64,000 nucleotides of DNA from positions 22,972-86,971 of the forward strand of contig JABZKU010000008.1 of assembly GCA_015257125.1 (NCBI GenBank), read 5' to 3'. The first letter of the stretch is position 1; each line of letters begins with the position of its first letter. The notes under the pieces are model-generated. The model was not told where the DNA came from. It worked only from the letters and a program-made list of their open reading frames with translations, and did not search any database. The stretch comes from Prevotellaceae bacterium (GTDB lineage: Bacteria; Bacteroidota; Bacteroidia; Bacteroidales; Bacteroidaceae). Made by a program: the position numbers and the translations under genes. Positions 1 through 8,474 of this stretch are shown one piece after another.

Positions 1-1285
1 TGAGCTTTTGCGCTTCCTTGTCGATTTCCTCGGTTTTTGCCTTCATGCTTTCGTCAATGTTGAACTTCTCGGTCACTTGGGCTTCGAGCGGTTCGATACC
101 GAGCGAGGCGAAGATCATCACACCGAAACCGATAGCGGCAACGATCATACCATAGGCAATCTTGCGGGGAGCAGAGGGTTCTTTGCCGCGAGCACCCAAC
201 CAGCCGAAGAGCGCCACACTGATCGGGGTCAGACCTACTACGAAGCAGGGGTTGAACTGCTGGAAGATGGGAGCGGCCACCTTGGTTTCTGCGGGTACGT
301 TCAACCCGAGCACAATCAACAAGGCGGCGCAAACGAGTACCACCACGGTGGCGATGACACGGTTTTTCGTCGTTTTGCTCTGTACTACTGCGAAAGCGGC
401 ATAGATCGACACAATGCAGAGGAGCAAAGTGCGTACGTCGAAGAGCATGGAAGGAATGCCGGTGGACGTTTTCTGCGTGAATTCAGCGGCGAAGTAGGTC
501 AGCGTAAGACCGTTTTGGTGGAAGGCCATCCAGAAGAAGATGACAACAGCGAACACGAGGCAGAGGGCGACGATGCGAGCGCGCGTATCAGCAGGCGAAA
601 GTTCCACAGCAGCTTCTTGTTCTGCGGCTTTTTCGGTGGAATCGGCCTTTTCTTGCTTACCTTCCACATGACGGAAGGTGGAACGCGAAACGAAATAGAT
701 GATCATCGAGATGACCAACGAGACGCAAGCCACGGCAAAAGCGAAGTGATAGCTGTCGGCTTTCGAGAAACCGATGCCTTGCGCGTATTCCATGATCTTC
801 ACAGCTGCACTCGGGGCGAAGAGCGCACCGATGTTGATGGCCATGTAGAAAATAGAGAACGCTGCGTCGCGCTTCCCGGAAAGTTCGGGACGCTTATAAA
901 GGTCGCCGACCATCACCTGGAGATTACCTTTGAACAGTCCCGTTCCCATACAAATCAGCGCCAATGCACCGATAATAGCGACCATCGCCATGGTACCGTT
1001 GCCCAAGGGGAAAGACAATAAGAGGTAACCCAGGAACATGATCGAGATACCGATGGTGACCATTCGGCCATAACCGAACTTGTCTGCGAGAATACCTCCG
1101 ATGAAGGGGAGGAAGTAGACGAACATCAGGAACGTGGAATAGTACGAGCCGGCGAGAGCGGCACTCCATCCGAAGTTGTCCTGGAGGAACAGCACGAAAA
1201 CGGCCAACATGGTGTAGTAGCCGAAACGCTCACCGGTGTTGGCGAGAGCGAGGGCGAATAGCCCTTTGGGTTGTCCTTCAAACAT
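1..1285 (-). CDS. POT-family peptide MFS transporter (partial, 3' end beyond window)
   Basis: The N-terminal 428 codons of a proton-coupled oligopeptide transporter of the inner membrane. The start ATG is at 1283-1285 and the frame stays open to the window edge, so the C-terminus is missing. Residues near the N-terminus read NTGERFGYY, the ExxERFxYY-type motif of the POT/PTR family that is involved in proton coupling. Hydrophobic segments follow at regular spacing (for example LAVFVLFL, IGISIMFLGYLLL, VACVSLVISMIIYF). A charged Ala/Glu-rich loop (around residues 205-225) fits the central cytoplasmic loop of this family. The predicted role is uptake of di- and tripeptides, which suits an asaccharolytic or proteolytic lifestyle supported by the peptidases elsewhere in the window. 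I saw no clear promoter in the 250 bp upstream. Confidence 0.85.
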   Translation of the reverse strand, partial: MFEGQPKGLFALALANTGERFGYYTMLAVFVLFLQDNFGWSAALAGSYYSTFLMFVYFLPFIGGILADKFGYGRMVTIGISIMFLGYLLLSFPLGNGTMAMVAIIGALALICMGTGLFKGNLQVMVGDLYKRPELSGKRDAAFSIFYMAINIGALFAPSAAVKIMEYAQGIGFSKADSYHFAFAVACVSLVISMIIYFVSRSTFRHVEGKQEKADSTEKAAEQEAAVELSPADTRARIVALCLVFAVVIFFWMAFHQNGLTLTYFAAEFTQKTSTGIPSMLFDVRTLLLCIVSIYAAFAVVQSKTTKNRVIATVVVLVCAALLIVLGLNVPAETKVAAPIFQQFNPCFVVGLTPISVALFGWLGARGKEPSAPRKIAYGMIVAAIGFGVMIFASLGIEPLEAQVTEKFNIDESMKAKTEEIDKEAQKL

Positions 1286-1537
1286 GGGAAAGGAATTTAG
1301 GGATTAGTAAAGAGGGTATTTTGTTTCTATTATTATTGTGGGTGGAAAAGGTAAGAGGAGATGCTCCGGCATCGAAATAAGATTCGATGAAATCGATGTT
1401 TTTATCGTAATATGCCCTTCCAAGTGCACAAACCACGCGGAAATATCGAAGAGTTTTGAACACCTTATCCAACAGCATGCCTTAATGATTGGGCTACGCA
1501 AATGTTTTGATGCGTCGCCGAGTCAGGAAAGCTGTCC
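1286..1537. other. Intergenic gap between transporter and uvrA, nothing recognised
   Basis: About 250 bp between the transporter start and the uvrA stop. It must hold the transporter promoter and perhaps the uvrA terminator. I found neither a strong hairpin with a T-run nor a clear TAnnTTTG box. Confidence 0.5.
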
Positions 1538-4378
1538 TTATTGCAATTCGTCTTTGAGGAAACGGGCTGTGTCGCCTTTTCCTGCACTTACTACGGCTTC
1601 GGGCGTGCCGCAGGCCACCATCGTTCCACCGCCGCGACCGCCTTCGGGTCCCATATCGATGAGATAGTCGGCCACTTTGATCACATCGAGGTTGTGTTCG
1701 ATGACAATCACTGTGTTGCCTTTCTCCACCAAGCGGTTGAGCACGTCAATCAGCGCGCGAATATCCTCGAAATGCAAGCCTGTGGTAGGTTCGTCGAGGA
1801 TGTAAACAGTACTGCCGGTGTCGCGTTTCGACAATTCGGTGGCCAGTTTCACGCGCTGACTCTCACCGCCCGAAAGCGTGGTGCACGATTGTCCGAGTTT
1901 CAAATAACCCAACCCCACATCTTGCAGTACTTTGATTTTGTGCAAGATATTCGGCACGTTCTCAAAAAACTCCACCGCGCGATTGATTGTCATGTCGAGC
2001 ACATCGGCAATGCTTTTTCCTTTGAAGCGCACTTCGAGCGTTTCGCGGTTATAGCGTTTGCCGTGGCAGGTTTCGCAGGGCACATACACATCGGGCAAGA
2101 AGTTCATCTCGATGGTTTTGTAGCCACTGCCTTTACAGGTCTCGCAACGGCCGCCGCGCACATTGAACGAAAAGCGACCGGGCTTGTAAGCGCGGATTTT
2201 TGCTTCGGGCAGATTGACGAAGAGTTGTCGAATATCATCGAATACACCGGTGTAGGTGGCGGGATTCGAACGCGGCGTGCGACCGAGCGGACTCTGGTCG
2301 ACAGCCACCACCTTATCTATATGTTCCAATCCTTCGACGCGCTCATATTCGAGGGGTTCGCGCAAGGAGTGATAAACGTGTTGCGACAAGATGGGATAGA
2401 GCGTATCGTTGATGAGGGTCGATTTGCCCGATCCCGAAACGCCTGTCACACCGATGAGCGTGCCGAGGGGAAACTCTACGGTGACGTTCTTTAGGTTATT
2501 ACCTTTCGCACCGACAATGCGCAAGACTTTGCCGTTGCCTTCACGTCGTTGTTCGGGAATGGCAATGCGGCGCGTGCCGTTCAGGTAATCGGCGGTGAGC
2601 GTCTCGCTTTTGAGCATCTGCGCCGGCGTGCCTTGGAACACCACTTCCCCACCCTTTCGTCCGGCGCGGGGGCCGATGTCCACCACATAGTCGGCGGCCA
2701 TCATCATGTCTTTGTCGTGCTCCACCACAATCACAGTGTTGCCGGTGTCGCGGAGCTGTTCAAGCGAGCGAATCAATCGCACATTGTCGCGCTGATGGAG
2801 ACCGATCGAGGGTTCGTCGAGAATATAGAGCACATTCACCAACTGCGAACCGATTTGCGTGGCGAGTCGGATGCGCTGGCTCTCGCCGCCCGAAAGGGTC
2901 ATCGCCGTGCGGTCGAGCGAGAGATAGTCAAGTCCCACATCGAGGAGGAACGAAAGGCGCGAGCGAATTTCTTTCAAGATCTCTGTGGCGATCGCTTGTT
3001 GCTTCCCACTGAGATTTTCGCCGATTCCATCGAGCCATTCTTTCAATTCGGCCACATCCATCGCGGCCAGTTCGGCGATGTTCTTATCGCCAAATTTATA
3101 GGACAAGGCCTCGCGGTTGAGACGCGCCCCTTTGCATTCGGGACAGCAGGCCGTGGTGTTGAATTGTTCTGCCCAGCGCTGCGAAGCAGCAGTCATCTCG
3201 GCATCGGCCATTTGGCGAATGTATTTCACCACACCGCCGAAATCGGCGTAATAATCGTCGCTGCGTCCCATGCGCGCCGCCGGGATGCGCAGCAGTTCGG
3301 GGGTACCGTTGAAGACAGCATCAAGTGCTTCGTCCGACAATTCCTCTACGGGCGTGTCGATCGTGTAGCCGTATTGTTCGAGCACCGTTTCAATCGCCCA
3401 AAAGATGAGCGTTTTCGTGTATTTCCCGAGCGGAACGAGTGCCCCTTTCTTGATGCTGAGTTTCGGATCGGGACATACCTTTTCGCGGTCGATGACATTC
3501 ACCACGCCCAAGCCTTTGCACTTCGGACAAGCGCCTTGCGAGGAGTTGAACGAGAAATTGTGCGGCGCGGGCTCGCGGTAGGCCAACCCCGTCACGGGAC
3601 ACATAAGGCGTTTGGAGTAATATCGCACGGTTTCATCGTCGGCATCAAGCACGAGCATCAGGCCGTCGCCCTGCGAAAGGGCTTGCTGCACACTCTTTTT
3701 GAGTCGCTCTTCGTCCTTGGCTTGCACCTTGAGTTTGTCGATCACCACTTCGATGTCGTGATTCTTGTAACGATCGACGCGCATACCGGCTTCGAGCGGG
3801 CGCAATTCACCGTCCACACGCACATGGATGAAGCCCTTCTTGCGCACACTTTCAAAGAGTTCTTTGTAGTGTCCTTTGCGCTGCTGCACCAGGGGCGCAA
3901 GAAGGTAGATGCGGTGGTCGGCATAGTGGTCGAGCAGCAAACCGATGATTTGTTCCTCGGTGTATTTCACCATTTTCTCTCCGCTGGCATAAGAATAGGC
4001 ATCGCCGGCACGCGCATAGAGCAAACGGAGGAAGTCGTAGATTTCCGTCACCGTGCCGACGGTGGAACGCGGATTTTTGTTGGTGGTTTTCTGTTCGATG
4101 CTGATCACGGGCGAAAGACCGCTGATCTTATCTACATCGGGACGTTCGAGATTATCGAGAAAGTTTCGGGCGTAGGCCGAAAAAGTTTCAATATAACGAC
4201 GCTGACCTTCGGCATAAATGGTGTCGAAGGCCAACGAAGATTTTCCGCTACCACTCAGTCCGGTGACAACAGTGAGGGCGTGGCGCGGGATATCGACGTC
4301 GATATTCTTGAGGTTGTGCACGCGGGCACCGAGCACCTCGATCTTACCGTGTTGAAAAGTCTTGTCTTGTTCTGTCAT
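1538..4378 (-). CDS. uvrA: Excinuclease ABC subunit A
   Basis: UvrA, 946 aa, the damage-recognition ATPase of nucleotide excision repair; it acts as a dimer that loads UvrB on DNA lesions. It has a Walker A motif GLSGSGKSS at residues 40-48 and a second, GVSGSGKST, near residue 645. Two ABC signatures are present ([12 protein letters not shown] near 495 and [12 protein letters not shown] near 830). Zinc-finger Cys pairs are visible (CPKCKG; CETCKG followed by CETCHG). Length is normal for the family. Its start lies 12 bp after the stop of the upstream secreted-protein gene, so the two are probably co-transcribed even though their functions look unrelated. Confidence 0.97.
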   Translation of the reverse strand: MTEQDKTFQHGKIEVLGARVHNLKNIDVDIPRHALTVVTGLSGSGKSSLAFDTIYAEGQRRYIETFSAYARNFLDNLERPDVDKISGLSPVISIEQKTTNKNPRSTVGTVTEIYDFLRLLYARAGDAYSYASGEKMVKYTEEQIIGLLLDHYADHRIYLLAPLVQQRKGHYKELFESVRKKGFIHVRVDGELRPLEAGMRVDRYKNHDIEVVIDKLKVQAKDEERLKKSVQQALSQGDGLMLVLDADDETVRYYSKRLMCPVTGLAYREPAPHNFSFNSSQGACPKCKGLGVVNVIDREKVCPDPKLSIKKGALVPLGKYTKTLIFWAIETVLEQYGYTIDTPVEELSDEALDAVFNGTPELLRIPAARMGRSDDYYADFGGVVKYIRQMADAEMTAASQRWAEQFNTTACCPECKGARLNREALSYKFGDKNIAELAAMDVAELKEWLDGIGENLSGKQQAIATEILKEIRSRLSFLLDVGLDYLSLDRTAMTLSGGESQRIRLATQIGSQLVNVLYILDEPSIGLHQRDNVRLIRSLEQLRDTGNTVIVVEHDKDMMMAADYVVDIGPRAGRKGGEVVFQGTPAQMLKSETLTADYLNGTRRIAIPEQRREGNGKVLRIVGAKGNNLKNVTVEFPLGTLIGVTGVSGSGKSTLINDTLYPILSQHVYHSLREPLEYERVEGLEHIDKVVAVDQSPLGRTPRSNPATYTGVFDDIRQLFVNLPEAKIRAYKPGRFSFNVRGGRCETCKGSGYKTIEMNFLPDVYVPCETCHGKRYNRETLEVRFKGKSIADVLDMTINRAVEFFENVPNILHKIKVLQDVGLGYLKLGQSCTTLSGGESQRVKLATELSKRDTGSTVYILDEPTTGLHFEDIRALIDVLNRLVEKGNTVIVIEHNLDVIKVADYLIDMGPEGGRGGGTMVACGTPEAVVSAGKGDTARFLKDELQ

Positions 4379-4390
4379 GTTGTCGTCGTA

Positions 4391-5248
4391 TCAACGCGCA
4401 CTGCCGGAACGATTTTCTTCGAACCGGCGCAGGAGATTGATGGTTTTCTTGATGTGATAGTTGCGGCCGTCGGCACCTCGCGCCTCAACATTGAGGTAAT
4501 AGGCCCCGTCGGGCGCCTCAGCCGAACCGATGCGGCCGTCCCATCCGTCGGCGGGATCGTGCCACTCGTGCACTTTGCGCCCCCAGCGGTTGCACACCAA
4601 GGCGCGGAAACGCACAATGCTTTTGTAGCCCTCCTTGGCTTTGAACACATCGTTGATGCCGTCGCCGTTGGGCGTGAAGGCGTTGGGAAATTCCAATTTG
4701 CTTTCGGAGATCGCGATGCGAAAAGCATCTGCTTGCGTGTAAGTCACTGTGTCGGTGCCCTCCACAAACGAGATCAACAGCTGCACGACGAACGTGCCGC
4801 TCTCGGTGAATTCGTAGGAAGTGTTGGCATCGTAGCGTGTGAGGAAGGGCGTCGTGTTGCCGTCGCGGCGAAACTGCCACTCATAGAGCGGCGTGCGCGA
4901 ACCGTAGTCGGCGGCGCGCGCTTCGAAGCGCACGCGGAGCGGCGCACTGCCGTCAAACCCGGTCTCTTCCGTCTCTTTGCCGTCGGCTGCGATCACCACC
5001 ATGGTGGGATGTGCCGTCGGTACAGCCGGATCGGCCATTTGCGAACTTTGAAGAGCGAAGCGTGGCGCGCATTCCGATGCAAATCGTTCCATTTTGTCCG
5101 ATTTCATCACAAAACACGACCGACTCTGCGCTATTGTGGGGAAGAGTAAGAGCAATATGCACAGCTTCACACAACGACTCAGCCCCACCCGATAATGGGA
5201 GAGCGAAACGCAGAATTTAGCGAAGCGAGACCACAGGACAAAGTTCAT
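4391..5248 (-). CDS. Secreted protein with C-terminal CHU_C (gliding-motility-associated / T9SS type B) domain
   Basis: A 285-aa exported protein. A hydrophobic stretch near residues 28-41 (KLCILLLLFPTIAQS) serves as a signal sequence. The middle part resembles a PKD/Ig-like beta-sandwich (YEWQFRRDG, TSYEFTESGTFVVQLLISF). The C-terminus carries the CHU_C hallmark FPNAFTPNGDGINDVF, followed by NRWGRKVHEW and YYLNVEARGADG, as in type B substrates of the type IX secretion system. Most CHU_C proteins are far larger adhesins; this short one may be a minimal surface protein. The start ATG at 5246-5248 is only about 20 bp downstream of a -7 box on this strand. Transcription probably reads through into uvrA. 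Confidence 0.8.
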   Translation of the reverse strand: MNFVLWSRFAKFCVSLSHYRVGLSRCVKLCILLLLFPTIAQSRSCFVMKSDKMERFASECAPRFALQSSQMADPAVPTAHPTMVVIAADGKETEETGFDGSAPLRVRFEARAADYGSRTPLYEWQFRRDGNTTPFLTRYDANTSYEFTESGTFVVQLLISFVEGTDTVTYTQADAFRIAISESKLEFPNAFTPNGDGINDVFKAKEGYKSIVRFRALVCNRWGRKVHEWHDPADGWDGRIGSAEAPDGAYYLNVEARGADGRNYHIKKTINLLRRFEENRSGSAR

Positions 5249-5269
5249 ATCTACAGAGAGTTTGAATTA

Positions 5270-5277
5270 CAAAAATA
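5270..5277 (-). promoter_or_regulatory. Bacteroidetes -7 box TATTTTTG for the CHU_C gene and uvrA
   Basis: TATTTTTG on the minus strand, with TTTG (5297-5300, minus) 19 bp upstream, matches the TTTG-N19-TAnnTTTG consensus. It lies 22 bp before the start codon. Confidence 0.7.
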
Positions 5278-5340
5278 CAAATTCGCCACCACTGAACAAA
5301 AAAAGTGCGCCCCTTTCTTTGGAAATCGTGGCACATGATG

Positions 5341-5348
5341 TATTTTTG
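5341..5348 (+). promoter_or_regulatory. Promoter of tRNA-Leu
   Basis: TATTTTTG with TTTG at 5318-5321, 19 bp upstream. The tRNA begins 10 bp downstream, the usual distance for a stable RNA transcription start. Confidence 0.75.
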
Positions 5349-5358
5349 CAATTGAAAT

Positions 5359-5440
5359 GCGCCTGTGGCGAAATTGGTATACGCGCCAGACTTAGGATCT
5401 GGTGTCGCGAGACGTGTAGGTTCGAGTCCTATCAGGCGCA
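5359..5440 (+). tRNA. tRNA-Leu (anticodon UAG)
   Basis: The acceptor stem GCGCCTG (5359-5365) pairs with CAGGCGC (5433-5439), followed by discriminator A at 5440. The anticodon arm is CCAGA-CTTAGGA-TCTGG, with TAG in the anticodon position, reading CUA codons. The T arm contains GTTCGAGTC. A variable arm of the class II type (TGTCGCGAGACG) fits leucine. The CCA end is not encoded. Confidence 0.95.
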
Positions 5441-5639
5441 CAGCTTTTCAACAACTCCCCTCTTGACAATGATCAAAAGGGGAGTTTTGTTTTTTATCCC
5501 CGTTGCAGCCGAAGATTGCACGCGAAACCGCGTTCGCTTATCCACCGATGACACGAAATACGCGGTAGCCCCAAAGAGGAAGTCCAGGCGGAACGAAAGT
5601 TCGCTCTCAAGCCTTCGCAAAAACAAGCGCACTTTTTCG
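5441..5639. other. Non-coding sequence after tRNA-Leu
   Basis: Contains AACTCCCCTCTTG / CAAAAGGGGAGTT (5453-5485) followed by TTTTGTTTTTT, a hairpin plus T-run that works as the tRNA terminator. No convincing ORF. Confidence 0.55.
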
Positions 5640-6035
5640 AGAAACATCCCCACTTTGCCAGCAAACCTGTGGACTTTTTCGTTCTACTCCCCTTGTTTCT
5701 CCTCCTTTTGCGTACGCACACGCGCACATCAGCCATTTCCGAGAATCACCTTCACCCTTCACCCCACTCGATAGCGCACTAATCATCATCATATTGCAGT
5801 GAACATAAAACAGATCTTTTTTTCCTTCACCTCGACTTTCAGACTTTCTTATGCCGCTGCTCCACTTTCTAACACCGCATGATGAGCACGAATCAGGAGA
5901 TCGAAAAGGGTGAAGGAAAACAAGGGTGAAGCCTTCACCCATAACTATCAGAAGTACTTACACTTGGTCGCGTTTTGACTACCGGGTGAAGGCAAATGAA
6001 AAACTCTGTGACTCTCTCTCGCACGCGCGCGTTCA
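5640..6035 (+). repeat. Dispersed GTGAAGGC palindromic element, copy A (diverged)
   Basis: Clusters of TTCACC and GTGAAGG blocks (ACCTTCACCCTTCACCCC near 5748-5765; CCTTCACC near 5824; GGGTGAAGG near 5908; GGGTGAAGCCTTCACCC 5924-5940; GGGTGAAGGC near 5984). They end in a CGCACGCGCGCG tract at about 6020. The upstream part has CACTTTTTCGAGAAA-type sequence also found at the same place in the copy near 63.3 kb. Same orientation as the 63.5 kb copy but clearly more diverged. Confidence 0.6.
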
Positions 6036-6330
6036 TAATATAGAATGAAACATTATCGCATACGCCCTTTTTCAACGCGGGGCGAAAAACGCGCTCCGTT
6101 GAGTGCGACGAAAGTGCGAGCAAATCTGGTTTGCAATATAGAGATTACAACGCGAAAATACAACTTATCGGCACCTACAATCCCCTGTCGGGAGGCTTGC
6201 GCAAAACTTCCGCACAAAGTCATCGCGCCACAATCGAAAGCTTGTCAAGTCCGATTCTCAAAGCCGCTACTACGAACTGTGAAAAGTGCATTTTCTCGTC
6301 TTTTTTCTTGCCTTCCCTTGCTTTCCGTTC
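6036..6330. other. Non-coding stretch before the small-protein gene
   Basis: About 300 bp with short overlapping ORFs only and no recognisable protein. It precedes the promoter at 6331. Confidence 0.5.
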
Positions 6331-6338
6331 TACCTTTG
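6331..6338 (+). promoter_or_regulatory. Promoter for the 41-aa protein leader
   Basis: TACCTTTG preceded by CTTG 20 bp upstream. The transcript would have a leader of about 130 nt before the start codon at 6475. Confidence 0.65.
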
Positions 6339-6349
6339 CACTACGAAAA

Positions 6350-6450
6350 CGAGACACAGGGACAGCTTCAAAGGACATAGAGAGATAAAACGTAAGTCCC
6401 TCTGTCTCGCGGACGTAACACTAACTAATTACCGAGATGCACTGCATCTC
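6350..6450 (+). ncRNA. Structured 5' leader: two hairpins upstream of a small protein
   Basis: A long-range stem of 13 pairs out of 14 joins 6350-6363 (CGAGACACAGGGAC) to 6396-6409 (GTCCCTCTGTCTCG). A second perfect hairpin, GAGATGCA-C-TGCATCTC, lies at 6434-6450. Both are inside the predicted leader of the 41-aa gene and could be a cis-regulatory element or a small RNA. I do not match it to a known riboswitch family. Confidence 0.5.
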
Positions 6451-6474
6451 TATGTTCAACTAAAACTCAACAAT

Positions 6475-6600
6475 ATGACTAAGCAAAAAACTATGATCGA
6501 AGAACTGAAGTATCGCATTGCTCGATATCGTTCGATGGGCAACGGCGTAATGTGCCAATCGCTCTACAACCAACTCCGCGCTCTCAAGGCAGAGCAGTAA
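6475..6600 (+). CDS. Small basic protein, 41 aa, unknown function
   Basis: A short ORF with ATG at 6475 and stop at 6598-6600. The product starts MTKQKTMIEELKYRIARYR and is Lys/Arg-rich with an amphipathic helical pattern (EELKYRIARYR, LYNQLRALKAEQ). Support for a real gene comes from its own promoter, a structured leader and a terminator downstream; these would be unlikely around a chance ORF. I do not recognise a family. A DNA-, RNA- or ribosome-associated small helical protein is possible, but that is inference. Confidence 0.6.
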   Translation: MTKQKTMIEELKYRIARYRSMGNGVMCQSLYNQLRALKAEQ

Positions 6601-6695
6601 ACGGCCGTCCACTCGACCTCTTACTTCCCAAATGGGGAAGTAAAGACCGGAATCGGTCCATCTTTTATTACTTGTGCCATTGGCACTTTGACGAA

Positions 6696-6723
6696 GAAGT
6701 TCCCGACGAACTTCCTTTTTTTT
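6696..6723 (+). terminator. Rho-independent terminator after the small-protein gene
   Basis: GAAGTTC-CCGAC-GAACTTC (6696-6714) followed by C and eight T residues. A further hairpin, TTACTTCC-(CAAATG)-GGAAGTAA, lies upstream near 6620-6645. Confidence 0.8.
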
Positions 6724-6811
6724 GCTCCGAACGCCCAAATTACCGGCTGTCGGGGCGATTATTTTTCTATAAATACGTATATTCGCAACCAAGAATTTCT
6801 AATGACCATTC

Positions 6812-7495
6812 ATGATCAACATCAACACGGGCGACATCATCGGCAAGGCTTTTGATTTCGCAAAGTCCTATGGACTTCCCATGGCAGCTATTCTTTTTGC
6901 GGCCAATGCTATCGGTGGCCTCTTAGGGCAAATCTCGGGTCTGTCCTCGAGCGAAGAAGTTAGAGTCGGTGGCTCCTTACTTTTCTCGCTCCTGCAACTT
7001 GGCATCAACGCACTTGTCACCGTCAGCATCTTTGCCTCCATCCTCAAGATTCTGAAAGAAAATGGCGGAAGCTACAGTTTCGACCACGGCCTGCAGGTTT
7101 CGGTTTATGTCAAGTTCGCGGTTTGCCAATTCATTTATGGTCTTGCCGTCGTCTTCGGCCTTGTCTTCTTCATTGCGCCCGGTATTTTTATCGCCGTTCG
7201 TTGGGTGTTTGCCCCGCTCTATCTCATCGACCACCCCAATGCGAGTATAGGTGAAGCACTGCAAGCCTCTTGGAATAAGACCGAAGAACTATTTTGGCCA
7301 CTCTTCGGCTTGGGTTTTGTAGCCGGCTTGGTTTCCGCCTCCGGTATTCTGCTTTGCTGCATCGGTATTTACTTCACCATGATCATTGCTTACGTGGCAC
7401 AAGTCATGACCTACCGCATGCTGTGGAATGACGAACAGGAAGGTGCTGACGAAGATCAATTTGTACGCTTTGGTCGCGACGACCTTTACGTCTAA
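6812..7495 (+). CDS. Integral membrane protein of unknown function
   Basis: A 227-aa protein with about five hydrophobic segments (for example LPMAAILFAANAIGGLLG, ALVTVSIFASILKIL, FIYGLAVVFGLVFFIAPGIFI, LFGLGFVAGLVSASGILLCC, YFTMIIAYVAQVMTYRM) and a charged C-terminal tail ending in DDLYV. The organisation, with an amphipathic N-terminus and the VRWVFAPLYLIDHP-type central block, resembles the loosely defined YciC/DUF975-like membrane proteins of Bacteroidota. No catalytic motif is visible. It is a single-gene unit: a terminator lies in front (6696-6723) and a strong one follows (7503-7552). Confidence 0.7.
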   Translation: MININTGDIIGKAFDFAKSYGLPMAAILFAANAIGGLLGQISGLSSSEEVRVGGSLLFSLLQLGINALVTVSIFASILKILKENGGSYSFDHGLQVSVYVKFAVCQFIYGLAVVFGLVFFIAPGIFIAVRWVFAPLYLIDHPNASIGEALQASWNKTEELFWPLFGLGFVAGLVSASGILLCCIGIYFTMIIAYVAQVMTYRMLWNDEQEGADEDQFVRFGRDDLYV

Positions 7496-7502
7496 ACCTC
7501 AC

Positions 7503-7552
7503 TCGCCCCGTCCGCTGCTACACATAGCTTTCAGCGAACGGGGCGATTTTTT
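7503..7552 (+). terminator. Strong rho-independent terminator
   Basis: A 15-bp stem with one mismatch (7503-7517 with 7532-7546, core TCGCCCCGT/ACGGGGCGA), followed by six T residues and more T after one G. Confidence 0.9.
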
Positions 7553-7645
7553 GTTTTTGTAAGGCACTCACGCCGGGTGTTGCAAAGAAGGTTGTCCGAG
7601 GAAAGGCCATTGATGCGAAGCCCTACGCGTTTTTTCCGTCTGCGC

Positions 7646-8437
7646 TCAGCGCTGTTTGACCCACGATGGCACACTACCAATCAAATGGCGCGCGGCCTCA
7701 CAAGCCGTTTGTCCGGTGAGCGCGTGCGCCTCGAGATAGTCGCGAAGCAATCGAGTTTTGTCTTTGTACTTTCGCGTAGCAAGCAACGGGCCGACGACTC
7801 CGCGCAACGGCAAATCACGATCGGCGGGCGATTTGTCGCCCAAGCCCACCCGAACGGAAAAGAGAAGGGGAGACTCGCTTTCGGACGATGCAAGCGCCGA
7901 CGGCTCGAAACGCAAAACAGGTTTTTCCTCCAAGAGCGGAAGCAGCGGCGCGAGTTCGTGCCCACCCGGACGCAAAGATTCGAGTCGTTCGGGAGGCATA
8001 GTATGCGTCTGCGCATTGATGCGTCGCAACCAGGCGGTGAGTACATTGTTCGGGCCGAAAACTTCTTCGCCTGTTGCAAAACGTGCACTGCGAATCAAGG
8101 CACTGTAATAATAATCGGTGCTATCGGAAAGGCAAATGCCGACGCACACGCGATTATCCATCTTGTAGTGCGACGTGGCCAAGGCACCAATGCGGTGGAC
8201 ATAGAGTTCCCCGAAATGATTGAGTTGGCGTTCGTTCTCATGCACATAAGCATCTTCGAAAACACCGGCTCGATAGAAATAACTCTCCAATTCGAGAGGA
8301 CGACATTCGACTCCATAAACTTCTAACACTCCACCCTTCAACAAAAAGGCGGTGATCTGCTGAAGAAGCATTACCACTTCATCGCGAGCAGTGACGGTGC
8401 CAAGCGCCGAGCATGCGGTTTGAAAATCCATATTCAT
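7646..8437 (-). CDS. Conserved-looking hypothetical protein, 263 aa
   Basis: A soluble protein with no signal peptide. The N-terminal half contains GGVLEVYGVECRPLELESYFYR and HENERQLNHFGELYVHR. This pattern (acidic residue in a strand, then a His/Phe-rich block) loosely recalls the methylpurine-DNA glycosylase fold, but I cannot assign it. The C-terminal half has RVGLGDKSPADRDLPLRGVVG and a basic end. It is transcribed alone from a near-leaderless promoter and is divergent from the TonB-receptor gene. Function unknown. Confidence 0.6.
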   Translation of the reverse strand: MNMDFQTACSALGTVTARDEVVMLLQQITAFLLKGGVLEVYGVECRPLELESYFYRAGVFEDAYVHENERQLNHFGELYVHRIGALATSHYKMDNRVCVGICLSDSTDYYYSALIRSARFATGEEVFGPNNVLTAWLRRINAQTHTMPPERLESLRPGGHELAPLLPLLEEKPVLRFEPSALASSESESPLLFSVRVGLGDKSPADRDLPLRGVVGPLLATRKYKDKTRLLRDYLEAHALTGQTACEAARHLIGSVPSWVKQR

Positions 8438-8452
8438 CTATTTTCTTTTCCA

Positions 8453-8460
8453 CAAAGTTA
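8453..8460 (-). promoter_or_regulatory. -7 box TAACTTTG for the 263-aa hypothetical gene
   Basis: TAACTTTG on the minus strand, 15 bp before the start codon at 8437, implying a very short leader. It sits in a 37-bp divergent intergenic gap. Confidence 0.65.
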
Positions 8461-8474
8461 GTAATTTCCGAGAA

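Noticed and set aside
2549..5149. Long open frames opposite uvrA, the 1262-aa protein gene (20215-23079), GH95 (36953-39406), the PtpA-like gene (40968-43796) and the M16 gene (55757-58336)
   Set aside because: They are antisense to clear genes, have compositions dictated by the codon bias of the sense strand and show no domain. Antisense shadows.
8438..8474. Cobalamin riboswitch before the BtuB-like gene
   Set aside because: The gap is 37 bp, far too short, and no conserved B12-box sequence is seen nearby.
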